Below are positions 8,151 through 16,652 of a DNA stretch of 35,967 nucleotides, one piece after another (within the stretch, counting starts at the first letter, position 1; every line of letters starts with the position of its first letter). Origin of the DNA: Burkholderiales bacterium (GTDB lineage Bacteria; Pseudomonadota; Gammaproteobacteria; Burkholderiales; SG8-41); contig JAURHM010000035.1 of the NCBI GenBank assembly GCA_030833315.1, positions 1 through 35,967 on the forward strand, written 5' to 3'. The notes under the pieces are model-generated. The model saw only the letters and a program-made list of their open reading frames with translations. It was not told the origin of the DNA and searched no databases. The position numbers and the translations under genes are program-made.

Positions 8151-8900
8151 ATGACGAAAGCAGTTGCCGCCCGCCGTGTCGACGGGGAGGGTGCCGCTGT
8201 GTCTGCACAGGCGCAGGTGCTGAAGGCGCCGGTGGCAATGCCTCGTTATCTCGAACAGACCTACTGGTGGGCTTATGTGCATCCGAATGCGGTGCGCGTA
8301 TTTGAACGGCAGTGGCTGGTCAACCTGATCCTGTGGGGCAATTACAACCGGCTGCGCGATTCGGTGTTCCGCGAACTGAATGCGCCGGTGGCCGGCAGGA
8401 TGCTGCAGGTGGCTTGCGTCTACGGTGATTTCACGGAAATGCTCGCGCGCCAGCTCGGCCCGCAGGGCACGCTGGACGTGGCGGATGTCGCGCCGGTGCA
8501 GATCGACAATCTCAAGCGCAAGATCAATGGCCATCCGCGGGTAGCGGTGCATCACCAGGATTCCGGCGATCTGGTTTTTGCCGATGCCGCATACGATTAC
8601 GTGGTGCTGTTTTTCCTGCTGCACGAAATGCCGGAAGCGGTGCGTGTAAAGACCGTGGCCGAGGCGCTGCGTGTAGTCAAACCAGGCGGCAAGGTGATTT
8701 TTGTTGATTATCACCGGCCGCACTGGATGAATCCCTTCCGTTACCTGATGATGCCGGTGCTCAAATGGCTGGAACCGTTTGCAATGGATTTGTGGCGGCG
8801 TGAGATCACTGCCTGGATGCCGGCTTCGGTCAATCCGGCAAAGCTCGGAAAACGCACGTTTTTCGGCGGGCTTTACCAGAAGGTCGTCATCACGCGCTGA
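8151..8900 (+). CDS. rquA: Rhodoquinone biosynthesis protein RquA
   Basis: 249 residues with the fold of class I SAM-dependent methyltransferases, but with the altered signature of RquA. The motif I region is LQVACVYGDFTEM (85-97) instead of the usual GxGxG loop. Other RquA-like blocks are YLEQTYWWAYVHP (33-45), VNLILWGNYNRLRD (57-70), LFFLLHEMPE (153-162), FVDYHRPHWMNP (184-195) and GGLYQKVVIT at the end. Known: RquA converts ubiquinone to rhodoquinone by replacing a ring methoxy with an amino group, reportedly with SAM as amino donor. It follows frdD by one base with a good AAGGA ribosome site, so it should be co-expressed with fumarate reductase. Recognition is from remembered family motifs, not a search. 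Confidence 0.88.
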   Translation: MTKAVAARRVDGEGAAVSAQAQVLKAPVAMPRYLEQTYWWAYVHPNAVRVFERQWLVNLILWGNYNRLRDSVFRELNAPVAGRMLQVACVYGDFTEMLARQLGPQGTLDVADVAPVQIDNLKRKINGHPRVAVHHQDSGDLVFADAAYDYVVLFFLLHEMPEAVRVKTVAEALRVVKPGGKVIFVDYHRPHWMNPFRYLMMPVLKWLEPFAMDLWRREITAWMPASVNPAKLGKRTFFGGLYQKVVITR

Positions 8901-8915
8901 TGCCGGCGGGAGGGC

Positions 8916-10823
8916 TCAGGCCTCGCCGATGGTTTCCAGTTCCGTGTGCACATCGAGCCAGCGCTGCTCCGCGGCGTCAATGCTCGCGGCTAGTTCCTGC
9001 TGACGGGTCGTCAGCATCCGCAATTTTTCGGCATCGGGATTGGCGTAAAACGCCGGATCGGCCAGTTGCTCATCAATGTGCTGTTTTTCCTGCTGCCAGC
9101 GCGCCAGATCCTTGTTGAGCTTTTCGGCTTCCTTGATTAGGGGCCTGCGCGCGGCCAGACGCGCCTGACGGTCGGCAGCTGCCGACTCGCGGGCCTCGCG
9201 CCTCGCCGCCTTGTCCTGTGTCAAGGCGGTGTTGCTGCCGCTGGCATGCGCCGCACGTCGCGCGGCAAGCCAGGCAATGTAATCCTCGATGGTGCCGTCG
9301 AACTCTTCAACCTTGCCGTCGCAGACCAGACGGAAATCATCGCAGACCGTACGCAGCAGCGCGCGGTCATGTGAGACCAGCACCATGCTGCCTTCGTATT
9401 CAGCGAGCGCTGCGGTCAGCGCCTGGCGCATTTCGAGATCGAGATGGTTGGTCGGTTCGTCGAGTAGCAGCAGGTTGGGTTTGCGGCGCACCAGCAGCGC
9501 CAGCGCCAGCCGTGATTTTTCGCCGCCGGAGAAGGGGGCTACCGGACGGTCGGTCATCGCGCCGCGGAAATCGAAACCGCCGAGGTAATCGCGCAGATCC
9601 TGTTCGCGCGTCTGCGGTTCGAGTCGCAGCAGATGCTGCAGCGGTGATTCATCGGGGCGCAGTTGTTCCAGCTGGTGCTGTGCGAAGTAACCGATGACCA
9701 GGCCGCGGCCTTCGTTGCGCTGACCGGCTGACGCTTGCAGCTCTCCCGCGAGCAGTTTGATCAGCGTCGATTTGCCGGCGCCGTTTGGACCCAGCAGACC
9801 GATACGTGCGCCCGGCGTCAGAGTCATTTCAATGTCGTGCAGTACGGTGCGCTCACCGTAAGACACTGTTATTTTATTTAAATAAATCAATGTATTGGGT
9901 GATCTCTCCGGCTGCGGGAAAGCGAATTCGAAAGGTGTGTCGATATGGGCGGCGGCAATGCGCTCCATGCGCGCCAGCGCTTTCAGGCGGCTTTGCGCCT
10001 GCTTCGCCTTGGTGGCCTTGGCACGGAAACGTGCGACGAAAGATTCCATGTGCGCGATGACGCGCGTCTGCTTTTCGTACGTTGCCTGTTGTGCAGCGAG
10101 TTGTGCGGCGCGGGCATCTTCGAAGGCGGAGTAATTTCCGGTATAGAGCGTCAGCTTCGCGGCCTGAATGTTGGCGATATGCGTCACGCAGCCGTCGAGA
10201 AAATCGCGGTCATGTGAAACCACGACCAGTGTGCCCTTGAATCCGGACAGCCATTGCTCGAGCCAGACCACGGCGTCGAGATCGAGGTGGTTGGTCGGTT
10301 CATCGAGCAGCAGCAGGTCGGCACGGGAGATCAATGCTTGTGCGAGGTTGAGGCGCATGCGCCAGCCGCCGGAGAATTCGCGCACCGGACGTTCGATCTC
10401 GGCGTCGCCGAAGCCGAGTCCGGCGAGCAGCGCGGCCGCGCGGGCTCTGGCGCTGTATCCGCCGATATCGTCGAGGCGGACATGCAGCTCGGCGATGGTT
10501 TCGCCGGCGTATGCGGTTTCAGCGTCAGCCAGTTCGCGTTCCATCGCGCGCAGTTCAGTGTCGCCGTCGAGCACATAGTCGATGGCAGGGGTGTCGAGTG
10601 CCGGGGTTTCCTGGGCGACCGAGGCAATGCGCCAGGTTGCGGGAATATCACAGTCGCCACGTTCGGTCTGCAGTTCACCGCGCAGCAGCGCGAAGACGCT
10701 GGATTTGCCGCTGCCGTTGGCGCCGGTGAGCCCGACTCGCCAGCCGGGATGGATTTGTACACTGGCTTCAGCGATCAGCTCGCGTACGCCGCGGACAAGG
10801 GTGAGATTACGAAACTGGATCAC
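8916..10823 (-). CDS. yheS: ABC-F family ATPase YheS
   Basis: 635 residues; E. coli YheS has 637 and nearly the same sequence layout. There are two ATP-binding cassettes without membrane domains. The Walker A motifs are GANGSGKSS and GPNGAGKST, the signatures FSGGWRMRL and FSGGEKSRL, and both Walker B segments read LLLLDEPTNHLDL followed by VSHDR. The interdomain linker is the ABC-F P-site tRNA-interaction motif (RFRAKATKAKQAQSRLKAL). A charged coiled-coil tail (about 545-620) follows. ABC-F proteins bind the ribosomal E site and act on stalled or slow translation. The start is GTG, giving MIQFRNL as in the family. It converges with rquA across 15 bases. Confidence 0.94.
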   Translation of the reverse strand: MIQFRNLTLVRGVRELIAEASVQIHPGWRVGLTGANGSGKSSVFALLRGELQTERGDCDIPATWRIASVAQETPALDTPAIDYVLDGDTELRAMERELADAETAYAGETIAELHVRLDDIGGYSARARAAALLAGLGFGDAEIERPVREFSGGWRMRLNLAQALISRADLLLLDEPTNHLDLDAVVWLEQWLSGFKGTLVVVSHDRDFLDGCVTHIANIQAAKLTLYTGNYSAFEDARAAQLAAQQATYEKQTRVIAHMESFVARFRAKATKAKQAQSRLKALARMERIAAAHIDTPFEFAFPQPERSPNTLIYLNKITVSYGERTVLHDIEMTLTPGARIGLLGPNGAGKSTLIKLLAGELQASAGQRNEGRGLVIGYFAQHQLEQLRPDESPLQHLLRLEPQTREQDLRDYLGGFDFRGAMTDRPVAPFSGGEKSRLALALLVRRKPNLLLLDEPTNHLDLEMRQALTAALAEYEGSMVLVSHDRALLRTVCDDFRLVCDGKVEEFDGTIEDYIAWLAARRAAHASGSNTALTQDKAARREARESAAADRQARLAARRPLIKEAEKLNKDLARWQQEKQHIDEQLADPAFYANPDAEKLRMLTTRQQELAASIDAAEQRWLDVHTELETIGEA

Positions 10824-10861
10824 GTTTCAAAAGCCGGGTGGTTCAAAACAAATCGGGGGAT

Positions 10862-10901
10862 TCAAAACAAAACGGCCCCGCGGGTTGCCCCGCGAGGCCG
10901 T
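10862..10901 (-). terminator. Rho-independent terminator after the leftward Bug-protein gene
   Basis: A 13-bp stem with one mismatch (arms 10872-10884 and 10889-10901) encloses a TTGC loop. On the minus strand it is followed by TTTTGTTTTG. It lies 26 bases beyond the stop of the binding-protein gene at 10927 and before yheS, separating the two leftward units. Confidence 0.85.
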
Positions 10902-10926
10902 CGGTAACGTTATTGTAACGCGGTGA

Positions 10927-11895
10927 TCAGTCGGCTTTAACGTTGGCGGCCTTGACCACATCCGCCCACTCGGCGACTTCGCGTTTGAGCAGGGTTTCAA
11001 ACGCTTCCGGCGTGCCGCCCGCAGGCTCGAGGCCGTCGAGCGCAATCTTCTTGGCGAATTCCGGATCCTTGATTGCCTTGTTCACTTCGGCATTCAGCTT
11101 GTCGATGATTGCCCGCGGCGTGCCCTTGGGGGCGATGATGCCGTGCCAGTTGTTGACCTGGTAATCGTAGCCGGATTCCATCACCGTCGGGGTGTTCGGC
11201 AACGCCGACAGACGTTTCGGTGAGGACACGGCCAGACCCTTCAGACGACCGTTGTTGATGTGGCCGATCACGGCGGATACTGCAGCTACCATCATCTGCG
11301 TGTTGCCGGCGATGGTGTCGATCACGCCCGGGCCTGTGCCTTTATACGGGATGTGGGTGATCTTGATGCCGGTACGCAACGCAAACAGTTCCGACGACAG
11401 GTGAGTGATGCCGCCGTTACCGGTGCTGGCGTAGTTGAGCTGGCCAGGTTTGGATTTGGCGATGGCGACCAGCTGTTTGACGTCTTTGGCCGGCAGCGAA
11501 GGGTGCACGGAAATCACGTAAGGACCGTTTTCGGTCTGCACCACTGACGCCATGTCGTTCAGCGTGTCGTATTTCAAATTCTTGTAGAGGCTGGGCGACG
11601 TGGTGTAGCTGCCCGAGATCAGCAGCAGGGTGTAACCGTCAGCCGGGGATTTCAGTGCGATTTCGCTGCCCAGCGTGCTGCCGGCGCCCGGACGGTTGTC
11701 GACGACGAACTGCTGGCCCATGGCTTTCGAAAGCGAGGGTGACACGGCGCGGGCAATGAAGTCAGAGCCGCCACCCGGTGCAAAGGGCACGATCACCCGC
11801 ACGGTCTTGACCGGGTAGTTAGCGGGGGCCTGAGCAAAGGCGGCAGTGGCGCCGAGCATGCACATTGCTGCGCTTGCGAATACGGTTTTTTTCAT
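10927..11895 (-). CDS. Bug/TctC-family periplasmic solute-binding protein
   Basis: 322 residues. A Sec signal peptide (MKKTVFASAAMCMLGATAAF, then AQA) should be cleaved near residue 22. The mature part has the family landmarks: YPVKTVRVIVPFAPGGGSDFIARAV, the PGGGSD loop that grips the carboxylate of the ligand; FVVDNRPGAGSTLGSE; and GGITHLSSELFALRTGIKITHIPYKGTGP. These proteins deliver carboxylic acids to TctAB permeases or act as orphan binders; Burkholderiales carry many. No permease gene is adjacent. It is divergent from a second Bug gene across a 269-bp region with inverted repeats. Ligand unknown. Confidence 0.92.
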   Translation of the reverse strand: MKKTVFASAAMCMLGATAAFAQAPANYPVKTVRVIVPFAPGGGSDFIARAVSPSLSKAMGQQFVVDNRPGAGSTLGSEIALKSPADGYTLLLISGSYTTSPSLYKNLKYDTLNDMASVVQTENGPYVISVHPSLPAKDVKQLVAIAKSKPGQLNYASTGNGGITHLSSELFALRTGIKITHIPYKGTGPGVIDTIAGNTQMMVAAVSAVIGHINNGRLKGLAVSSPKRLSALPNTPTVMESGYDYQVNNWHGIIAPKGTPRAIIDKLNAEVNKAIKDPEFAKKIALDGLEPAGGTPEAFETLLKREVAEWADVVKAANVKAD

Positions 11896-12164
11896 GACGA
11901 AGCTCCAGCGGTTAGTGATGGTGTGAAGGGTGTAATGATTTTTCTGAATGAACGGGATGCGGGGATGCGCAAGACGGAAGTTGCCTTCAATTCCATAATT
12001 GGCAACAGGGCATTACGGATTCGCTGTCTCCACTCATGCTGTTATTGTCGGCCGCGATTTGGGGTCGCGGCGCTATATCAGATTGAATGATGCCTAAGCG
12101 GTGCACTGATGTCCACAGTGCGGTATTCTTCGGGGTTTAAAAGCCATAAAAATTGGAGGAAACC
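11896..12164. promoter_or_regulatory. Divergent control region between two Bug-protein genes, with inverted repeats
   Basis: There is no gene here. Two spaced inverted repeats stand out. GTTGCC (11980-11985) and GGCAAC (12001-12006) have nested AATT...AATT between them, making a 27-bp dyad of the kind bound by LysR- or GntR-type dimers. GCACTG (12103-12108) and CAGTGC (12116-12121) sit about 45 bases before the rightward start. GGAGGA at 12155-12160 is a strong ribosome site for the rightward gene. I could not place convincing -35/-10 pairs. Confidence 0.45.
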
Positions 12165-13154
12165 ATGCAAAACATGCGAAACAATTCTCGTTTGGTGAAG
12201 GGCTTCACTGTTATTCTCGCGGCGCTGGGGTTGGCAATTCCCTTGGCCCAGTCGCAGGCTGCGGACTTTCCCAGCCGCCCGGTGCGTATCATCACGCCGG
12301 CTGCGCCCGGCGGCACCACCGATTTTCTGGCCCGGTTGCTGGCAGGGCACCTGAACAAGGTCTGGAACCAGCAGGTGATTGTCGACAATCGCGGCAGCGC
12401 TTCCGGCGTTAACGGCGCCGAGATTACCAAGGATTCATTGCCGGACGGTTACACGCTGTTCATTCCCTATCACCAGCATACTGTGAACGCGGCGATCATT
12501 CCCAAACTGCCTTATCACCCGGTTAATGATTTCACTCCGATCAGTCAGATGACGGCGGCCGGTTTGCTGCTGGTGGTCAACCCCTCGCATCCGGCGAAGA
12601 CGGCCAAGGATTTTGTGCAGTGGACAAAAACCACCAAGGAGCCGATCAATTTCGGTTCTGCAGGGATCGGCAGCGGTGGTCATCTCGCCGGTGAACTCTA
12701 CAACTTGATGGCCGGCATCAAGAGTCAGCACATTCCCTACAAGGGTACCGGTCCTGCTGCGGTGGGTCTGATCACCGGCGAATATCACTACAACTTCATG
12801 GGACTGGCGGGTGCGTTTACGCATGTGCGCTCCGGTAAGCTGCGCGGCATCGCCGTCAGCAACCCCAAACGTCTGTCCAATGCGCCGGATATTCCGGCGA
12901 TGAACGAAGTGCTGCCGGGATTCGAGGTGGTGGGTTGGTATGGCGTGGCGGCGCCGGCGAAATTGCCGAAACTGATCCTGACCAAAATCCATGGCGACAT
13001 CGCGGCTTACGTGAAGTCGGCGGAGTTCGCCAAGATCGCCGATTCCAACGGCTCCGAGCCGGTCACCAACTCACCGGAAGTGTTCCGCCAGTTCATGCTC
13101 GACGACATGAAAAAATGGGCTGATGTCGTCAAACGCAGCGGCGCGAAGTTCTGA
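12165..13154 (+). CDS. Bug/TctC-family periplasmic solute-binding protein
   Basis: 329 residues from the ATG preceded by GGAGGA four bases upstream; the TTG at 12153 overlaps that ribosome site and is rejected. A basic N-terminus and hydrophobic core (LVKGFTVILAALGLAIPLA) end at SQAADF, a good Sec cleavage region. Family motifs are FPSRPVRIITPAAPGGTTDFLARLL, VIVDNRGSASGVNGAE, GGHLAGELYNLMAGIKSQHIPYKGTGPAAVG at the second carboxylate-binding loop, and WYGVAAPAKLPK. It binds an unknown carboxylate. Its tail faces an enolase-superfamily gene, so uptake of an acid sugar handled by that enzyme is possible but unproven. Confidence 0.92.
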   Translation: MQNMRNNSRLVKGFTVILAALGLAIPLAQSQAADFPSRPVRIITPAAPGGTTDFLARLLAGHLNKVWNQQVIVDNRGSASGVNGAEITKDSLPDGYTLFIPYHQHTVNAAIIPKLPYHPVNDFTPISQMTAAGLLLVVNPSHPAKTAKDFVQWTKTTKEPINFGSAGIGSGGHLAGELYNLMAGIKSQHIPYKGTGPAAVGLITGEYHYNFMGLAGAFTHVRSGKLRGIAVSNPKRLSNAPDIPAMNEVLPGFEVVGWYGVAAPAKLPKLILTKIHGDIAAYVKSAEFAKIADSNGSEPVTNSPEVFRQFMLDDMKKWADVVKRSGAKF

Positions 13155-13189
13155 TTCCTGCAGTAAACATTAGGAACTTGAGGACGTAA

Positions 13190-13217
13190 AAAAGGGGCGG
13201 ATCATTCCGCCCCTTTT
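13190..13217. terminator. Bidirectional Rho-independent terminator
   Basis: A perfect 12-bp stem, AAAAGGGGCGGA against TCCGCCCCTTTT, encloses a TCAT loop. There are A-runs on the left and T-runs on the right, so it can stop both the rightward binding-protein transcript and the leftward enolase-family transcript, which converge here. Confidence 0.9.
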
Positions 13218-13235
13218 GTTTTGCTGTTGCCGCAA

Positions 13236-14315
13236 TCAGCTGAACTTGACCGTTATCGGATCGAACTCCAGCCCCAGTCCCGGTTTCTGCGGCACCGTCA
13301 GTTGGCCGTCCTTGGGTTGCGGCACTTCGCGGAACAGGCCGAAGGACCAGGGCATGTATTCCACGGTCAGGCCGTTGGGAATCGCGGACACCAGATGCAC
13401 GTGAATTTCCGGCGCCAGGTGGCTGACCACCGGGATGTTGAAGGCTTCCGCCATGCCGGCAATCTTCAGCCATTGCGTGATGCCGCCGGCGCGCAGCACG
13501 TCGATCATCACGATGTCGACTGAACGCGCTTCAAGCATCTGGCGGAAGGGCGCGATGCCGTAGAGATACTCGCCGCAGGCGATGGGGGTGTCGAGCGCAT
13601 TGGCAACGCGGGCGAGACCGTCATAGTCATCGGGCGCGGTGACGTCTTCGAGCCAGAACAGGCGGTAAGGATCTACCTGTTTGCCAATGGATATCGCCTG
13701 ACGCACGTCCCAGCGCTGGTTGATGTCGCACATCAGGTCGATTTCGTAACCGACGGCTTCGCGGATGACCTTGATGTGTTCGACTTCCTTCACCTGGTTG
13801 GTGTCGCCGGGGAGGGCGAGCTGGGTTTTCATCTGCTTGAAGCCGCGCGCTTTCAGAAGTGCAGCGGATTTCTCGAGCTGGTCCAGCGGGAAGTGGCGCA
13901 TCAGTGCGCCGCTGGCATAGGTGTTGATGCGGTTGCGATGGCCGCCGGCGAGTTTGCCGACGGGCTGGTTGTGCACCTTGCCCTTGATATCCCACAGCGC
14001 GATGTCGATGGCTGACAGCGCCAGCGTCGCAATGCCCGCAGGGCCGGCGGGTGTGGAGGCGCGGATTTTTGCGACGATCTGTTCGATGCGCATCGGGTCG
14101 TCGCCGATGATCAGGTCGCCGAAGGCCTGTACCGCCGTCAGCAGTGCCTTGTCGAGCGAGCCGCCGAAAAAGGTGAAGCCGATACCTTCAACCCCCTGGT
14201 CGGTACCGAGTTTCAGTGCGACGAAATTTTTCGAGCCCGGGGTGGTCGGACCGTCGGCCAGCGGTTCGATCTGGGGCAGGGCGACAAGTGTGGTACTGGC
14301 ATGGGTGATTTTCAT
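13236..14315 (-). CDS. Mandelate racemase/muconate lactonizing-type enolase superfamily enzyme
   Basis: 359 residues: a capping domain (about 1-120) and a modified TIM barrel. Metal ligands are D197 (LMCDINQ), E223 (WLEDV) and E249 (ACGEYL). The Asp-His dyad D272/H299 (MIDVLRAGG, VSHLAPE) and E319 (VEYMPW) match mandelate racemase D270/H297/E317 with an offset of two. The usual KxK on the opposite face is K163-T-Q165, so the second Lys is missing. Members abstract the alpha-proton of a carboxylate. With the His-Asp base kept and the KxK base lost, an acid-sugar dehydratase is more likely than a racemase. The exact substrate cannot be called. Confidence 0.88.
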   Translation of the reverse strand: MKITHASTTLVALPQIEPLADGPTTPGSKNFVALKLGTDQGVEGIGFTFFGGSLDKALLTAVQAFGDLIIGDDPMRIEQIVAKIRASTPAGPAGIATLALSAIDIALWDIKGKVHNQPVGKLAGGHRNRINTYASGALMRHFPLDQLEKSAALLKARGFKQMKTQLALPGDTNQVKEVEHIKVIREAVGYEIDLMCDINQRWDVRQAISIGKQVDPYRLFWLEDVTAPDDYDGLARVANALDTPIACGEYLYGIAPFRQMLEARSVDIVMIDVLRAGGITQWLKIAGMAEAFNIPVVSHLAPEIHVHLVSAIPNGLTVEYMPWSFGLFREVPQPKDGQLTVPQKPGLGLEFDPITVKFS

Positions 14316-14320
14316 GGCGG

Positions 14321-14346
14321 CGCGTTTTCTGTTGGGGAAAAACGCG
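14321..14346 (-). promoter_or_regulatory. Inverted repeat just upstream of the enolase-family gene
   Basis: CGCGTTTT (14321-14328) and AAAACGCG (14339-14346) form a perfect 8-bp dyad with a 10-base spacer. It ends five bases before the leftward ATG at 14315. It could be an operator, or a 5' leader hairpin limiting translation. It is also 30 bases after the upstream HD-hydrolase stop, but lacks a clean U-run for a terminator. Confidence 0.35.
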
Positions 14347-14375
14347 AATATCGCACACTCCGTGCCCGGCGGGGG

Positions 14376-14927
14376 TCAGGGTTTCAAGGCGTAGACTTCG
14401 TCAAAGCGGCGTTCCAGCTCGGCGTGGGTTCCGCGCAGGCGGTCGACCACTTCCTTGGCCCAGTCGTAGTACTGGCGCTTGCGCTCCAGCGACCAGTTGG
14501 CCGGCGCGCGGGTGCCGAGGTCGCGCACATTGCAGATCTTGTCGGCGAGTTTGACCAGCCGCGCGCGTTCGCTGGAGTGTTTGGCCTTGGCAACCTGCAG
14601 GCGCTTGCGCACTTCTTTCTTGATCCAGTGGGTGTCGGTGACTTCGAGCACGATGTCGGCGATTTCCTCGCCGAACTCGCCGCGCAGTTCCTGCCAGGAG
14701 GTTTCGGTGTCTTCCAGCGTGTCATGCAGCAGTGCGGCGGCAATTACCAGCGGGTCACGCACGGCGCCTTCGTCCCACAGCACATGCGCCAGTTCGATCG
14801 GATGGTTGATGTAGGGCGAGGCTTCCTTGTCCTTGCGCCGTTGGTCGCGGTGTTTGTGCGCGGCAAAGGCCACGGCCCTGAGAATCAGATCCGTGGTGTC
14901 GCTGAAGGTCGGTTCCAGCAGGTCCAT
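14376..14927 (-). CDS. MESH1-like HD-domain (p)ppGpp hydrolase-family protein
   Basis: 183 residues, the size of stand-alone small alarmone hydrolases and about one quarter of RelA/SpoT. The HD metal site reads in order YINHPIELAHVL (first His), AAALLHDTLEDT (HD plus the ED catalytic pair) and RLVKLADKICNVRDL (final Asp). No synthetase, TGS or ACT domain is present. Related enzymes remove the 3'-pyrophosphate from ppGpp or act on NADPH. Activity on those substrates is inferred from family resemblance only. It lies 20 bases after the transporter gene stop at 14948 and is probably transcribed with it. Confidence 0.85.
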   Translation of the reverse strand: MDLLEPTFSDTTDLILRAVAFAAHKHRDQRRKDKEASPYINHPIELAHVLWDEGAVRDPLVIAAALLHDTLEDTETSWQELRGEFGEEIADIVLEVTDTHWIKKEVRKRLQVAKAKHSSERARLVKLADKICNVRDLGTRAPANWSLERKRQYYDWAKEVVDRLRGTHAELERRFDEVYALKP

Positions 14928-14947
14928 GTTGCTCCAGTGAACGCCGT

Positions 14948-16567
14948 TCAGGCGCTGCGCAGCCGCAGCATGCGGATGATCGCGATGGCGGCAAACGGCA
15001 GGCCTATGGCTATGATCAGCTGCACGATCAGGAGTTCACCGAGCTGGCTGTAGTCGGCCGGCGTAGTGACCACGCCACCCTTGTACTTGACCTCCCGCGA
15101 CACTACATAAATCTGGTTGAGGTACTTGGTGCCGAGGGAAGAGGCGGACAGTGCGAGATTGGTGAACGAGGCCATCACCGCAAAATAGGTGGCTTTGAGG
15201 TGGTTCGGCGCCGAGTTGGCGATCCACGCCAGCATCGGGATCATCGCGATCTGTCCCAGCGGAGATTCGAGAGCGGTATTGACCAGCGCGATGAACCGGG
15301 CGTCGACCACGCCGCCGGTGGCGGCGGCGGTCCATTGGTGCAGGCCGAACACCATGCCGACATAGGGCAGCGACAGCAGTCCGCCGAGGACGGTCAGGAA
15401 GCCGACCACATAGGCAATCGAATGGTCGGCCATGAAGCGGCGGAACAGGAACATGCCGAACAGCGTCAGCACCGAGCCGATCAGCGACAGCAGTGAGATG
15501 AACTGCTGGTCAAACTTCAGTTCATCAATGAACCACCAGGTCATGCCTTCGCCGGGTCCGGGAATGGCGCGGAAAACGAAGATGACAATGACCGTGCCGA
15601 GCAGGGTGTTGCGGGCATCGGGTTCCAGTTCGCGCGTCAGCCGCAGCAGCAGGAAGGCGATGATGCCGAAGGAGCCGGTAAAAATGATTTCCTGGTTGAA
15701 GGGGATGTCGCTGAAACCCATGCCCAGCGTGAAAGCGACAAAGGCTGCGCTACCGCCGAGGATCCACCAGTTCGGCGGTGTTTTTTGCTGGTGGCTGTCG
15801 AGCAGGTTCGTGATTTCGGTGGCGCTGCGCCCCTGCGCGCGCAGGCGTTGCGCGTCGCGCCCGCGCAGCAACATGGCGATCAGTACGCCGGCCACGGAAA
15901 TCGCCGGAATACACAGCGCCATCACGTAGATACGCCGGTAGATTTCAACTTTCTGGTCTTCCGACAGTGCATGCGCGCCGCTGAAGACGTGGAGATTGAT
16001 CAGCGCCACCAGCACGCTACCGCCGATGATGGCGACTCGTCCCAGGGTCTGCATGGTGGTGTTCATGAGTTTGCGTTGGGCGGCGTCGATTTGTTGGCCG
16101 TCGGCATCAATGTGCGGTACGGCTTCGACGGTCATCGCGTCGGCGACGACGTCCTGCACGACAAAACCTACCGCGCCGAGCAGCACGCTGGCTACGTACC
16201 AGGCACCCGGTGGCAGGATCGCCGACATTGCGTCGCGGTCGGTGAGCAGGCCCAGCATGATCAGCAGGCTCGAGGCGATCATCGCAGCACCGAGAAATAC
16301 CAGCAGGCTTTTCCAGCGCCAGATCAGATCAACGAGATGGCCCAGCGGCATTTTCAGCGCCCAGGGCACGCCGGCCCAGAATCCGAGTGCAGCGAGAAAT
16401 TCCGCGGACAGGCTGAGGTAGTCCTTGACGAGGAAGGTGCCGACGATGCCGGTGAGTCCGGAAATACCGGCAGCCATGTACACCATCAATGGCGGCAGGT
16501 AGGACAGTCGCATCTCGCGGCCGAGTTCGAGGATATTACGATCCAACCACTGCATCAGTGCGCGCAT
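14948..16567 (-). CDS. Major facilitator superfamily transporter, possibly folate-biopterin (BT1)-like
   Basis: 539 residues, about 12 membrane helices, with a central cytosolic loop near residues 245-270 (GRDAQRLRAQGRSATEITNLLD). The N-terminal half contains FWAGVPWALKMPLGHLVDLIWRWK, which resembles the 'WxxKPLxGxxSD' signature after TM2 of the BT1 folate/biopterin group, and GFVVQDVVADAMTVEAVP, which resembles the 'DVxxDAxxVE' motif of that group. Periplasmic loops are unusually long, and the C-terminal region has a long loop with VVSREVKYKGGVVTTPADY. The substrate cannot be fixed. It heads a leftward pair with the HD hydrolase. Confidence 0.75.
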   Translation of the reverse strand: MRALMQWLDRNILELGREMRLSYLPPLMVYMAAGISGLTGIVGTFLVKDYLSLSAEFLAALGFWAGVPWALKMPLGHLVDLIWRWKSLLVFLGAAMIASSLLIMLGLLTDRDAMSAILPPGAWYVASVLLGAVGFVVQDVVADAMTVEAVPHIDADGQQIDAAQRKLMNTTMQTLGRVAIIGGSVLVALINLHVFSGAHALSEDQKVEIYRRIYVMALCIPAISVAGVLIAMLLRGRDAQRLRAQGRSATEITNLLDSHQQKTPPNWWILGGSAAFVAFTLGMGFSDIPFNQEIIFTGSFGIIAFLLLRLTRELEPDARNTLLGTVIVIFVFRAIPGPGEGMTWWFIDELKFDQQFISLLSLIGSVLTLFGMFLFRRFMADHSIAYVVGFLTVLGGLLSLPYVGMVFGLHQWTAAATGGVVDARFIALVNTALESPLGQIAMIPMLAWIANSAPNHLKATYFAVMASFTNLALSASSLGTKYLNQIYVVSREVKYKGGVVTTPADYSQLGELLIVQLIIAIGLPFAAIAIIRMLRLRSA

Positions 16568-16652
16568 GGTGTTATCCGCATTTTGTAACCTTCTGTTTTT
16601 ATTGTTATTTTAAACTGATCATGCGGCTTTGTGGAGCTTCGGTTTGCGGGTC

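Noticed and set aside
8151-8900. UbiE/UbiG-type quinone methyltransferase instead of RquA
   Set aside because: The SAM loop lacks GxGxG and has the VYGD variant, and WWAYVHP, VDYHRP and GGLYQK are RquA-like; adjacency to frd agrees.
10845-10871. Direct repeat TTCAAAACAAA as a regulatory repeat
   Set aside because: It is explained by the T-rich tail of the minus-strand terminator and a short duplication of it.
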